Source: Candidatus Brocadia sapporoensis (GTDB lineage: Bacteria; Planctomycetota; Brocadiia; Brocadiales; Brocadiaceae). From it: 53,020 bases of DNA. This document shows, piece by piece, positions 24,053 through 37,520 of the stretch. Below the pieces are notes generated by a model. It saw nothing but the letters and a program-made list of their open reading frames with translations, did not search any database and was not told the DNA's origin. A program made the translations under genes and the position numbers. Each line of letters starts with the position of its first letter. Position 1 is the stretch's first letter. Location: assembly GCF_001753675.2 (NCBI RefSeq), contig NZ_MJUW02000026.1:1000-54019 (forward strand), read 5' to 3'.

Positions 24053-25486
24053 TTAGTCTATTTTTTTCTGCAAAAGCTCGTTGACCATTTTGGGATTTGC
24101 CTTGCCTTTGGTTTCCTTCATAACCTGTCCCACCAAAAAGACAAGTGCATTCTTTTTTCCTTTTTTATAATCTTCTATTGCAGATGGATTGCTTGATATA
24201 ATTTTAGCTATTACTGCTCCAATGAATCCTTCATCGTTAATTTGCGTCAATTTCTTTTCTTCCACGATCACCTGAGGGTCATTGCCGGTTAGGATCATTT
24301 CAGAAAATACTTCTTTTGCAATGGTAGAACTTATCGTGCCTTTTTCAATCATTTCAACTAAAGCCGCCAACTGTTTTGGCCTGACCGGCAACTGATGAAT
24401 GTCCAGTTTTTTTTCATTTACCTCCCTGAGTAAATCATTCGCAATCCAGTTACAAAAGACCTTTGGGCGATCTAAAATTTTTATACAGTCTTCAAAGAGA
24501 TCTGCAAGGACTTTTTCTTCGACGAGCAGACTTGTGTCATAATCAGACAATTTAAATACTTCCATAAATCGCTGTTTTTTGGCCAGAGGAAGTTCCGGTA
24601 TGGTTTCTTTTATTTCAGCAATCCATTTTCTATCAACCAACACTGGCAACAGATCGGGTTCTGGAAAATACCGATAGTCCTGAGCCTCTTCTTTGGAACG
24701 CATACGGGCACTTTTTTCGTTCACCTCATCCCATAACCTCGTTTCCCTATCAATCGTTTCCCCTCGGCCTAACGAATCAGTCTGCCTCTTTGTCTCATAT
24801 TCAAGAGCTCTGAGAACCGACTTCATAGAGTTAAGGTTTTTTATTTCTACTCTGTTACCCAATTTTTCAGAACCTTTCTTTCTGAGCGAAATACTTGCTT
24901 CAAAACGCAGGGACCCCTCTTGCATTTTGCAATCAGACACTTCCGTATATAAAAGTATTTTTTTCAAGGTTTGCATGTAACTTTCCACCTCATCCACGTT
25001 CCTCATATCCGGGTAAGACACAATCTCAAGCAAGGGAACACCAGCCCTGTTGAAATCGACAAGACTGTAATCTGCACCAACTTCTTCAGGATGAATAAGC
25101 TTGCCTGCCTCCTCCTCTAAATGAACGTTATGAATGCGGATCCTGCTTACGAGGCCATTTACATGAATATCCATATACCCGTCGGCACCTAAGTTATAAT
25201 AGTTTTGTGATATTTGGTAATTTTTTGGTAAGTCGGGATAATAATAACTTTTCCGGTCGAAATTTGTAAACTCATCAATCTTACAATTGAGAGCAATAGC
25301 AGCCTTCAAAGCATAATCAAAGGCCTTTTTATTCATTACCGGCAAAACTCCTGGCATACCGAGACATACCGGACACACTTGTGTGTTTGGCTCAATACCA
25401 AATTTCGTGCTACATCCACAAAACAATTTTGTTACTGTAGCTAACTCAGCATGAGTTTCCAAACCAACAACAACTTCATATTCCAT
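24053..25486 (-). CDS. gatB: Asp-tRNA(Asn)/Glu-tRNA(Gln) amidotransferase subunit B
   Basis: Kinase-like subunit of GatCAB, which activates the side chain of misacylated Glu-tRNA-Gln or Asp-tRNA-Asn and accepts ammonia from GatA. The 477-aa product opens with EYEVVVGLETHAEL, has the zinc-type Cys cluster CGCST...CPVC, the catalytic core with KSYYYPDLPKNYQISQ and RAGVPLLEIVS, and a C-terminal helical/tail (YqeY-like) domain ending GKANPKMVNELLQKKI. It follows gatA by 26 bases in the order gatC-gatA-gatB, as in many bacteria. Confidence 0.96.
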   Translation of the reverse strand: MEYEVVVGLETHAELATVTKLFCGCSTKFGIEPNTQVCPVCLGMPGVLPVMNKKAFDYALKAAIALNCKIDEFTNFDRKSYYYPDLPKNYQISQNYYNLGADGYMDIHVNGLVSRIRIHNVHLEEEAGKLIHPEEVGADYSLVDFNRAGVPLLEIVSYPDMRNVDEVESYMQTLKKILLYTEVSDCKMQEGSLRFEASISLRKKGSEKLGNRVEIKNLNSMKSVLRALEYETKRQTDSLGRGETIDRETRLWDEVNEKSARMRSKEEAQDYRYFPEPDLLPVLVDRKWIAEIKETIPELPLAKKQRFMEVFKLSDYDTSLLVEEKVLADLFEDCIKILDRPKVFCNWIANDLLREVNEKKLDIHQLPVRPKQLAALVEMIEKGTISSTIAKEVFSEMILTGNDPQVIVEEKKLTQINDEGFIGAVIAKIISSNPSAIEDYKKGKKNALVFLVGQVMKETKGKANPKMVNELLQKKID

Positions 25487-25512
25487 GCGGAAAAGCCTTT
25501 TAATTATTCATT

Positions 25513-26994
25513 TTAATCTGTAGACCATTTCAATACAGGTTTCTTCATGTGAAAATCTGTTTCTCGCTCAAAGGCATATGCGATTTGTAATAATTTTTTC
25601 TCTTCAAAATGTTTTCCAAGAATCTGCATACCAATGGGCAACCCTTCTTTTGAAAATCCACAGGGAACAGAAATACCAGGGATCCCCGTTAGATTTGCAG
25701 GGATGGTATAAATATCAGAAAGATACATTTCTAAGGGATTTTTTGCTCTCTCCCCTATTTTGAAACCCGGGACTGGTGATGTTGGACAAATAATACAATC
25801 AACGTTTTGAAAAGCAACGTCGAAATCATTCTTTATTAAATTTCTGACTTTTGATGCCTTCAGGTAGTAAGCATCATAGTACCCGGAACTTAATGCATAG
25901 TTTCCTAACATAATACGACGTTTCACTTCGTTGCCAAATCCTTCAGAGCGGGTATGACAGTACATATCAATAATCCCGTTTGGCTTTGATGTTCGATACC
26001 CATACCTAACACCATCATACCTTGCTAAATTTGAACTTGCTTCTGCATTTGCCACAATATAATAGACTGCAACGGCAAACTCGGTATGCGGCAAAGATAT
26101 CTCCACAACCTTTGCACCAAACTGCTCATACATTCTCAAAGCATTCTTTAATGCGTTATGGACATCCTCGTTTAAACCAGCATCAAAATATTCCTTTGGA
26201 ATACCAATTCGTAAACCATGAACGCCAGAATCAATTTCATTTAAATAATCTGGAACCGGCACCTGCATGGAAGTTGAATCACGTAAATCATGACCGGCAA
26301 TTACTTGAAGTAAAATAGCGGCATCTTTCACATCTCGCGTTAGAGTACCAATTTGATCCAGTGAAGAACCAAAGGCAATGAGACCAAACCGAGAAACTCT
26401 GCCATAGGTCGGTTTTACTCCAACAACACCGCAGAAAGCTGCTGGCTGTCTGACAGAACCACCGGTATCTGATCCCAAAGCCAAGATAGACAGGTCGGCA
26501 GCTATTGCAGCAGCAGAACCACCACTCGAACCACCCGGGACATAATCAGAATTCCATGGATTTCGAGTTATTTTAAAACTGGAGTTTTCTGTTGATGACC
26601 CCATTGCAAATTCGTCTAAATTTGTCTTTCCCAGTATTATAGCGTCTTCTTCTTTCAGACGTTTAACAACAAATGCGTCATAAGGCGGGATGAAATTTTC
26701 GAGGATTTTTGAGGCACACGTGGTATGCAAACCCTTTGTGCAAATATTATCTTTTATGCCTATAGGGATACCTGCGAGAATACCAACATTTTCGCCGTTC
26801 TCTATCTTTTTCTGTATTTGCGCAGCCTTTTTTATCGTTTCTTCTTCATTTATGGTGAGATATGCCTGAATATCATGATCAATATCTTTAATCCGTTTAA
26901 TGAAATGCTCGACTAAATCTATCGGACGTATTTCTCTGGATATGATTTTCTTTTTTATTTGGAGTGCAGTATATTCAGAAAGTCTCAAAGACAC
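25513..26994 (-). CDS. gatA: Asp-tRNA(Asn)/Glu-tRNA(Gln) amidotransferase subunit A
   Basis: Glutaminase/amidase subunit of GatCAB that frees ammonia from glutamine. The 493-aa amidase-signature protein shows the catalytic triad: Lys in GIPIGIKDNI (about residue 80), cis-Ser in PGGSSGGSAAA and nucleophile Ser in LGSDTGGSVRQPA. Length matches the family. Encoded 20 bases after gatC and 26 bases before gatB, so translation is coordinated. Confidence 0.96.
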   Translation of the reverse strand: MSLRLSEYTALQIKKKIISREIRPIDLVEHFIKRIKDIDHDIQAYLTINEEETIKKAAQIQKKIENGENVGILAGIPIGIKDNICTKGLHTTCASKILENFIPPYDAFVVKRLKEEDAIILGKTNLDEFAMGSSTENSSFKITRNPWNSDYVPGGSSGGSAAAIAADLSILALGSDTGGSVRQPAAFCGVVGVKPTYGRVSRFGLIAFGSSLDQIGTLTRDVKDAAILLQVIAGHDLRDSTSMQVPVPDYLNEIDSGVHGLRIGIPKEYFDAGLNEDVHNALKNALRMYEQFGAKVVEISLPHTEFAVAVYYIVANAEASSNLARYDGVRYGYRTSKPNGIIDMYCHTRSEGFGNEVKRRIMLGNYALSSGYYDAYYLKASKVRNLIKNDFDVAFQNVDCIICPTSPVPGFKIGERAKNPLEMYLSDIYTIPANLTGIPGISVPCGFSKEGLPIGMQILGKHFEEKKLLQIAYAFERETDFHMKKPVLKWSTD

Positions 26995-27014
26995 TTCTCT
27001 TAAATCAAATATTT

Positions 27015-27302
27015 TTATTCAATTACCTTTGGCACTTTAAAAAAAACACCTTTTATGGCAGGAGCATTTAACTGAGTATCTTCCAGAGAAATCGAGGGTT
27101 CTACTATATCCTCTCTAAATATATTTGTTACGTCTATAGCACAGGACATTGGTTTAACAGTTTCAGTATTTAATCTGTTAAGTTTTTCGATATAGGATAA
27201 TATATCGTTAAGCTGATGAACAAACGTTTCTTTTTCTATTTCAGAAAGTTCAATTCTGGAAAGATTGGCTACATACTCAATGTCCTTTTTTTTTATTTTC
27301 AT
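27015..27302 (-). CDS. gatC: Asp-tRNA(Asn)/Glu-tRNA(Gln) amidotransferase subunit C
   Basis: Small 95-aa subunit that wraps around and stabilises GatA-GatB. Recognised by VANLSRIELSEIEKETF near the N-terminus and the central LNDILSYIEKLNRLNT, followed by the REDIV segment typical of the family. First of the gat genes; rpmB precedes it by 25 bases on the same strand. Confidence 0.94.
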   Translation of the reverse strand: MKIKKKDIEYVANLSRIELSEIEKETFVHQLNDILSYIEKLNRLNTETVKPMSCAIDVTNIFREDIVEPSISLEDTQLNAPAIKGVFFKVPKVIE

Positions 27303-27327
27303 ACGCGCGTAACAAACAATTAATTTA

Positions 27328-27558
27328 TTACAAAGCCTTTATTATCTTACCGGCACTAATACATCGCGTACAAACTTTAATCTTTTTTACTGTACCTTTG
27401 ATGTTCGCTCTAACTCTTTGCAGATTTATTTTAAACTTTCTTTTTGTCTTTCCGGTAATTTTTCTTCCAACACCACCCTTCCATTTAGCTAAACCTCTGC
27501 GTTCTATCTGGTTTCCTACCTGAGTTTTTTTTCCACACATTACGCATACTTGAGACAT
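27328..27558 (-). CDS. rpmB: 50S ribosomal protein L28
   Basis: A 76-aa ribosomal protein of the large subunit. It is of the zinc-ribbon type: CVMCGKK at residues 5-8 pairs with CTRC near residue 63. The basic middle (GKTKRKFKINLQRVR) is typical. The frame is open for 14 further codons upstream, but the ATG at 27558 gives the family start MSQVCVMCG. It lies between fur and gatC on the same strand. Confidence 0.94.
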   Translation of the reverse strand: MSQVCVMCGKKTQVGNQIERRGLAKWKGGVGRKITGKTKRKFKINLQRVRANIKGTVKKIKVCTRCISAGKIIKAL

Positions 27559-27606
27559 AACGATACTCCCATATTTTTTTATTTTTACTATTGTTTTCAA
27601 TTCATG

Positions 27607-28038
27607 TCATTTTTTTCTGCAATCTTCGCAAAATCCCTGAATCTGCAAACGATGAGATTCTGGTTCAAAGTTATTCTTTTTGCAGACTTCATCCTGCAAT
27701 TTTTCAATCCTGTTTTCTACAAACTCGATTATTTTTCCACAGGTATTACAGACAAGATGATCATGGTGTTCGTACCCGTATACTTGCTCATAGTGTGCGT
27801 GCCTTTCACCAAAAATTACCTCCCTCAATAAACCACTTTTTACGAGTAAAGACAAGGTACGGTAAATAGTAGCCTTTGAAATTTTCAGCTTGTTTTGTCT
27901 GAGGTCAACTAGCAACTCATCTGCTTCAAAATGCTTGTGGTTTGCAAAGACACGGTCAAGTATTTTTTGCCTTTCTATGGTAAATTTTAATTTTTTCGAT
28001 TCAAGGTACTCTCTGAATATATCCTCTTTCGAAAGCAT
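27607..28038 (-). CDS. Fur-family metal- or peroxide-responsive repressor
   Basis: A 143-aa winged-helix regulator. DNA-binding domain with KATIYRTLSLLVKSGLL at about residues 55-70, the regulatory metal site region YEHHDHLVC, and two CXXC pairs (CNTC and CEDC) that hold the structural zinc. Reading alone does not separate Fur, Zur and PerR. It is the first gene of the minus-strand run fur-rpmB-gatCAB and is separated from rpmB by 48 bases. The 5S rRNA gene lies upstream on the same strand beyond a terminator. Confidence 0.88.
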   Translation of the reverse strand: MLSKEDIFREYLESKKLKFTIERQKILDRVFANHKHFEADELLVDLRQNKLKISKATIYRTLSLLVKSGLLREVIFGERHAHYEQVYGYEHHDHLVCNTCGKIIEFVENRIEKLQDEVCKKNNFEPESHRLQIQGFCEDCRKK

Positions 28039-28089
28039 AGCTCTTTTTAAATGTTATCCTTTCCGATAATATATTCCCTACTAAATAAA

Positions 28090-28124
28090 AAACCCATCCC
28101 GATAAATCGGGACGGGTTTTTTTT
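28090..28124 (-). terminator. Intrinsic terminator after the rRNA operon
   Basis: AACCCATCCCGAT and ATCGGGACGGGTT form a strong G/C-rich hairpin (one G-T or mismatch) flanked by A and T runs. It lies just downstream of the minus-strand 5S gene and upstream of fur, and is well placed to end the rRNA transcript. Confidence 0.8.
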
Positions 28125-28129
28125 AATAT

Positions 28130-28239
28130 TCCCGGCGGTAACCTACTCTCCCAGCTTTCGTCAGTACCATCAGCGTAAAAAGCTTAACTACCGTGTTCGG
28201 AATGGGAACGGGTGTTTCCTTCTTACTATGCCCACCGGA
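28130..28239 (-). rRNA. rrf: 5S ribosomal RNA
   Basis: On the minus strand the sequence runs from TCCGGTGGGCATAG to TACCGCCGGGA, whose ends pair, and includes the conserved CCCATTCCGAACACGG loop. Length is about 110 nt. It lies 72 bases after the 23S gene in the usual 16S-23S-5S order. Exact ends are estimated. Confidence 0.93.
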
Positions 28240-28310
28240 ATAAATAATTTGATGAATGACTTAACGGTAACAATTGATACCAAGAATTGTGCATGATTAA
28301 TCTAAAAAAG

Positions 28311-31305
<2,995 letters not shown>

Positions 31306-31426
31306 AATTTATGTAATCTTCTAATCACACACAATTGAGGATCTAATTGCTACCCGTTAAGTATTCACTTTTCAAAGAACAAAACAACAAAATTTTACAC
31401 CTTAAATTTTTTACAACAATTTAAAG

Positions 31427-31502
31427 TGGTGGAGATGAGCGGGGTCGAACCGCTAACCTCTGCCTTGCAAGGGCAGCGCTCTCCCAATTGAGCTACATCC
31501 CC
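31427..31502 (-). tRNA. tRNA-Ala (anticodon TGC)
   Basis: 76 nt including an encoded CCA end. Acceptor stem GGGGATG/CATCTCC, D-arm TAGCTCAATTGGGAGAGC, anticodon loop CTTGCAA with TGC, and T-loop GGTTCGACCCC are all readable. It lies in the 16S-23S spacer next to tRNA-Ile. Confidence 0.95.
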
Positions 31503-31529
31503 TCTTTCTAATCTTTTGCTACAAGATAG

Positions 31530-31604
31530 TGGGCCTAAGTGGACTCGAACCACTGACCTTTCCCTTATCAGGGGAATGCTCTAAACCAACTGAGCTATAG
31601 GCCC
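31530..31604 (-). tRNA. tRNA-Ile (anticodon GAT)
   Basis: 75 nt without an encoded CCA (CTA follows the discriminator A). Acceptor stem GGGCCTA/TAGGCCC, D-arm TAGCTCAGTTGG, anticodon GAT in CTGATAA, T-loop GGTTCGAGTCC. First tRNA of the spacer, after 16S. Confidence 0.95.
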
Positions 31605-31678
31605 AAGATTATCTCAATCCCTCTGGGCCCACGATCCCTAAAATTAGAAGTCCTGCGTGCGAAGCAGGCATATGATTA

Positions 31679-33276
<1,598 letters not shown>

Positions 33277-33632
33277 AAATATTATAAAGGTTTCAAGTAG
33301 AACTTGAACATCTTAACTTCTTATGAACTCAAATAGCTGATTTTACATCAGCAGCACTACTCGCACGCATTTGACTTCTATTTTTTAAAAGAGCAATAAA
33401 ACAACTACTCAACTAAGAAAGGTAATTATAACTTGATTTATAAATAAATCAAGAAAAAAAAGAAAATATTTAAAATTACTTTTCTTAACGCAAATAATTA
33501 TACTTTTAAAAACTTTAATTTCAAATATAAAATATTTTGATAAAGAACCTTCTGAAAATAAACAAAGATACCTAGTTTAGATATATGATGATTATTATTC
33601 ATCCTGCCGCCTGACAAGGATCTCTTCAGCAA
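33277..33632 (-). other. AT-rich rRNA operon upstream region
   Basis: About 355 bases, very A/T-rich, with no gene. It contains the promoter candidate listed next and long A tracts that could act as an UP-type element. Confidence 0.5.
33425..33453 (-). promoter_or_regulatory. rRNA operon promoter candidate overlapping a palindrome
   Basis: On the minus strand TTGATT and TATAAT are 16 bases apart, about 150 bases before the 16S gene. The -35 box lies in a palindrome, CTTGATTTA-TTTA-TAAATCAAG (33432-33453), which could be an operator or a coincidence of A/T-rich sequence. Confidence 0.5.
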
Positions 33633-35387
33633 TCATATCTCCGGATCGCTCCTCTTATTTCTGCCTCTTTTTTTCAGACAAAAAGCCTTCAATTTATCAA
33701 TGAAAAGCGTATTTATTACATTCTTTTTTTCCACCCAGCCTCTTCGAGCTATCCCCACACCTAGCTCCATCATCCACATTTGGTCCACATGGTGGGCATC
33801 CGTACTAATGGCAATCATGACCCCCGACTCCTTGGCCTTTCTACAGTTGATATCGTTGAGATCAAGCCGGTCATAATAACAATTAATCTCGAGCGCTGTT
33901 CCTGTCTCTGAACAAGCACCAATTACCTTATCCATATCTATTTCATATCCCTCGCGTTTGCTGATCAAACGACCTGTGGGATGGGCAATAATATTTACAT
34001 AATGATTATGAATAGCTGCAACCATTCGTTCAGTAATCTTTTCTCTCCCTTGTTTAAAACCGCTATGAATAGAAGCAACAACAACGTCTAATTTTTCCAA
34101 CAGTTTATCAGGGTAATCCAATGTTCCATCGGCTTTGATATCTACCTCACTTGCCTTGAGCAACGTAAACCCATTAAACTTCTTATTAAGCCTGTCAATC
34201 TCCTCAATCTCTTCAAGCAGTTCTTCTTCCTTCAAACCATTTGCCACATGAAGTGACCTTGAATGGTCTGAAACCGCCAGACATTGATAACCCATCTTCA
34301 TGGCATGCACGGCCATCTCTTCGAGGGTAGGGGTACCATCGCTCCAGTTAGAGTGATTGTGGAGATCTCCCTTAATATCTGAAAGTTTAATGAGGTTTGG
34401 CAACGTGCCCTTTTGGGCGGCCTCGATTTCCCCTCTATTCTCACGCAACTCGGGTGGTATCCAGTCCATCCCTAGTATCCTGTAAATTTCTTGTTCGAAC
34501 CGTCCTCCGACCTTCTTATCTCCCTTAAAAATGCCATATTCATTGATCTTAAATCCCTTCTTTTTAGCAATCTCACGCAGATGAATATTGTGTTCCTTTG
34601 AACCGGTAAAATACTGCAACGCTGAACCAAAGTCGTCTTCACAAACAACTCTCACGTCTACCTGCACACCCTCCTCAACCCTAACACTTCCTCTGGTATC
34701 TCCCGCTGCCAATACCTGCGTTACCCCCCGCATATTAGCGAAAGCCTTCACAATCTCTGCTCCTTTCGCACCAGATACGAGGATGTCGATATCACCAACC
34801 GTTTCTCTCATTCTCCGCAATGAGCCAGCAGCCTGGATATCTTTCATATGAGGATTACGCTGCAACTCTGCTATAATCCTTTTCACGATAGGATACGCCA
34901 ATCCAATAGATATGCGTTGCTGACTTATCTTGAACAATTCAATACCTTTGGCTATATTTTCAATTTTCTTCTCACCAATTCCAAATAATCCTTTTAATTT
35001 TCCCGCCTGCAAGGCGTTTTCAAGGTCACGCAACCCGACTATGCCTAATTCTCTTGATAGCAGGGACACGGTCTTTGGGCCTAAACCCGGTATTTGCATA
35101 AGGCCGACGGTTTCTTCAGAGACCCCTTTTTTCACCTCTTCGTATTTAGACATCTTCCCAGTATTAATATACTCAATGATTTTTTCTGCCGTACCTTTTC
35201 CTATACCAGGAATGTCCGTCAATTTTTGTGTTTTGGCAATCTCCTCAATATCCTCCGTTAAATCGCCTATTACCCGTGCAGCCTTTCGGTATGAATTGAT
35301 CCTGAAAGTATTTTCACCTTTGAGTTCCATGATGTCAGCAATTCGCTCAAACAATGATGCAATTTCGTGGTTTTTCAGGAGTAACAC
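33633..35387 (-). CDS. polX: DNA polymerase X family protein with PHP domain
   Basis: A 584-aa repair polymerase. Domains in order: helix-hairpin-helix N-terminal region (IPGIGKGTAEKI, IPGLGPKTVSLL) to about residue 130, polymerase beta-type palm with the metal-binding GDIDILVSG near 197, and a C-terminal PHP phosphoesterase domain beginning DLHNHSNWSDG (about 340) with further His/Asp motifs (VSDHSRS, STDAHHV). Bacterial PolX proteins have gap-filling polymerase and 3' exonuclease/AP-endonuclease activity. The start is GTG at 35387, which gives the family N-terminus; the GAGGA just before it is unusually close. Divergent from mtnP. Confidence 0.93.
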   Translation of the reverse strand: MLLLKNHEIASLFERIADIMELKGENTFRINSYRKAARVIGDLTEDIEEIAKTQKLTDIPGIGKGTAEKIIEYINTGKMSKYEEVKKGVSEETVGLMQIPGLGPKTVSLLSRELGIVGLRDLENALQAGKLKGLFGIGEKKIENIAKGIELFKISQQRISIGLAYPIVKRIIAELQRNPHMKDIQAAGSLRRMRETVGDIDILVSGAKGAEIVKAFANMRGVTQVLAAGDTRGSVRVEEGVQVDVRVVCEDDFGSALQYFTGSKEHNIHLREIAKKKGFKINEYGIFKGDKKVGGRFEQEIYRILGMDWIPPELRENRGEIEAAQKGTLPNLIKLSDIKGDLHNHSNWSDGTPTLEEMAVHAMKMGYQCLAVSDHSRSLHVANGLKEEELLEEIEEIDRLNKKFNGFTLLKASEVDIKADGTLDYPDKLLEKLDVVVASIHSGFKQGREKITERMVAAIHNHYVNIIAHPTGRLISKREGYEIDMDKVIGACSETGTALEINCYYDRLDLNDINCRKAKESGVMIAISTDAHHVDQMWMMELGVGIARRGWVEKKNVINTLFIDKLKAFCLKKRGRNKRSDPEI

Positions 35388-35710
35388 TCCTCGTCTTTAA
35401 AATTTCAGAAAACAGGATATTAAGATTTCAGTGAATTTCTCTTAAAATACCCTCATAAGCCATTTAACATTCAGCTTTCCTTCAGTTGCTGAAAACAAAA
35501 GGATGCTATGGGAATTTTAAAAGATTATTATATCCGTGCACTTAAAACACATCAATTTTTATTTATTGACATAAACAGGGGGATTTTAGCATAATTCACC
35601 AGTTCATATTTTTGACTATCTGTATAGTCCTTTAAAATCGCAGGCACTAAAGGTTAGAATCTTTTGTACCTCTGTGGCAAAAATGTTTTACAAAGAGGAG
35701 AGGTTGTAAA
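35388..35710 (+). other. Divergent intergenic region polX/mtnP
   Basis: About 320 bases. It contains the mtnP promoter candidate at 35566 and a strong AGAGGAGAGG ribosome binding site; nothing else recognised. Confidence 0.45.
35566..35595 (+). promoter_or_regulatory. Sigma-70 promoter candidate for mtnP
   Basis: TTGACA at 35566-35571, 18-base spacer, CATAAT at 35590-35595, about 115 bases before the mtnP ATG. Confidence 0.55.
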
Positions 35711-36574
35711 ATGAAAGAGCAGACAATCGGCATTATCGGTGGTAGCGGTCTTTATAATATAGAAGGAATCAAGGAGGTAAAATCGATATCGGTAGATACC
35801 CCTTTTGGAAAACCATCTGACAATTTTACTGTAGGTATCCTTGAAGGCCGTAAAGTCGCTTTTCTGCCAAGACACGGTAAAGGACACACAATTTTACCAT
35901 CAGAACTCAACTTCAGGGCCAATATTTATGGGATGAAGAAGTTGGGGGCAGAACACATCATTGCCGTCAGTGCTGTAGGAAGTATGAAGGAGGAGATCAA
36001 GCCTTTAGACATGGTGATTCCAGATCAATTTTTTGACAGGACACGGGGAAGGATTAGCACATTTTTTGGAGAAGGGATTGTAGGTCATGTAAGTTTTGCC
36101 GATCCCGTATGTAGCACACTAGCTAACAGCTTGTGGAATGCAGCGAAATCGATAGGCGTGCATGTTCATAAAGGTGGTACATATTTATGCATGGAAGGCC
36201 CCTTGTTTTCCACACGTGCGGAATCTCAGGTATATCGTCAGTGGGGCGTAAGTGTTATTGGCATGACGAACCTTCAGGAAGCAAAGTTAGCCCGGGAGGC
36301 AGAAATCTGTTACAGCACCCTTGCCATGGTCACGGATTATGACTGCTGGCATGTAAGCGAAGAGGCCGTAACCCTGGAAATGATTATTGGGAATTTGAAC
36401 AAAAACACTGAAACAGCAAAACGAATTCTCAAGGCGGTTATTCCAAAAATTGAGCAAAAAAGGACCTGCACATGTACAACGGCAGTTCAGGATGCCATTG
36501 TAACCCACAAAGACTTAATTCCAGAGAGTACCAAAAAGAAACTGGATATTATTTTTGGGAAATATCTGAGATAA
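35711..36574 (+). CDS. mtnP: S-methyl-5'-thioadenosine phosphorylase
   Basis: Phosphorolyses methylthioadenosine (by-product of polyamine synthesis) to adenine and methylthioribose-1-phosphate. The 287-aa product shows the family motifs GIIGGSGLYNIEGI at the N-terminus, DTPFGKPSDNF, LPRHGKGH, CMEGPLFSTRAES and GMTNLQEAKLARE. A related purine nucleoside phosphorylase role cannot be fully excluded, but GMTN and the length favour MTAP. ATG at 35711 with AGAGGAG upstream. The next gene, pgeF, is convergent. Confidence 0.92.
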   Translation: MKEQTIGIIGGSGLYNIEGIKEVKSISVDTPFGKPSDNFTVGILEGRKVAFLPRHGKGHTILPSELNFRANIYGMKKLGAEHIIAVSAVGSMKEEIKPLDMVIPDQFFDRTRGRISTFFGEGIVGHVSFADPVCSTLANSLWNAAKSIGVHVHKGGTYLCMEGPLFSTRAESQVYRQWGVSVIGMTNLQEAKLAREAEICYSTLAMVTDYDCWHVSEEAVTLEMIIGNLNKNTETAKRILKAVIPKIEQKRTCTCTTAVQDAIVTHKDLIPESTKKKLDIIFGKYLR

Positions 36575-36637
36575 ATTCTATTGCTACGGGATAAAAGCTT
36601 GCCCATACGTTTTATAAGATAATAACAGAGAATTGTG

Positions 36638-37456
36638 TTATACCTTTTTAAGCATGATTCCTGCCCCAAATCTTCCTGTTTTTGTATTTTGGTGGCGATA
36701 GGAATAGAATTGCGTATAATTGCATTTAGTACACATATGAGCAACTTCAATATTTTCTTCCGGAACACCCATTTGTATTATTTGAACCTTATTTGCTTCC
36801 CATAGATTGAAATATCCGCTACTCAAAAAATTATCACCTTGGATATAATCACCTTCTGTCCGCAAGGCTTTCCTGATCTCAGCAATAGTTTCTGTGCCTA
36901 TCTCATAACAACATGGCCCAATTGATGGTCCCACCCCTACAAAAATATCGCTTGGTGAGCAATAGAATTTTTCCTTAAATACCCTGATCATATTTTGTAC
37001 CACCATGCGAACAGTCCCTCGCCATCCTGCATGGGCCACACCTATTACCTTTTTCTTAGCATCAAAAAATAAAAAAGGAACACAATCAGCCTGAAGAACC
37101 ATAAGACAAATATCAGAAATATTTGTCACCATAGCATCAGTTGCCTTTATGGCTGTGCTTTCATGAAACACTCCACTACCTCGTAAATCGCCTGTAATAG
37201 TTTCTACCTTAGCCCCATGTACCTGCCCGGCAAAAGTAAAATTTTCCATTGGAATCCCAACGGACAAGGCAAGACGTTGTCGATTCTTAAGCACTGTTTC
37301 CGGATTATCGCCAACGTGAAATCCTAAATTAAGGGAATTATAGGGCTGGTCACTGTAACCACCGACTCTTGATGAAACAAAATGTTGTATTCCTTTATAT
37401 TCCAACAGATTTTGAAAAAACCATAATGGCAACGCATCTATTTCCTGCTTAATCAT
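36638..37456 (-). CDS. pgeF: Peptidoglycan editing factor / YfiH-type laccase-domain protein
   Basis: A 272-aa YfiH/DUF152 protein. The zinc/copper site is seen in QVHGAKV (His), LQADCVPFLF (Cys) and IGVAHAGWRGT (His), followed by GPSIGPCCYEIG. Family members have been described as polyphenol oxidases, purine nucleosidases and peptidoglycan editing factors; sequence does not decide. The ATG at 37456 is preferred over a GTG at 37471 that sits inside a long hairpin. The presumed ribosome binding site AGGTGA lies in the 3' arm of that hairpin, suggesting translation control. Confidence 0.88.
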   Translation of the reverse strand: MIKQEIDALPLWFFQNLLEYKGIQHFVSSRVGGYSDQPYNSLNLGFHVGDNPETVLKNRQRLALSVGIPMENFTFAGQVHGAKVETITGDLRGSGVFHESTAIKATDAMVTNISDICLMVLQADCVPFLFFDAKKKVIGVAHAGWRGTVRMVVQNMIRVFKEKFYCSPSDIFVGVGPSIGPCCYEIGTETIAEIRKALRTEGDYIQGDNFLSSGYFNLWEANKVQIIQMGVPEENIEVAHMCTKCNYTQFYSYRHQNTKTGRFGAGIMLKKV

Positions 37457-37465
37457 TGTATTAAA

Positions 37466-37520
37466 TATCACCTAAATCCTGCAAATAAGGCTTCGCCTTA
37501 TTTGCAGGATTTAGGTGATA
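37466..37520 (-). promoter_or_regulatory. Perfect 26-bp hairpin over the pgeF leader
   Basis: Arms of 26 bases are exactly complementary, with loop TTC (plus-strand arm begins TATCACCTAAATCC). In the pgeF transcript the 3' arm ends AGGTGATA, 9 bases before the ATG, so the likely Shine-Dalgarno would be paired. It could instead be a mobile palindromic repeat that landed there. Confidence 0.6.
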
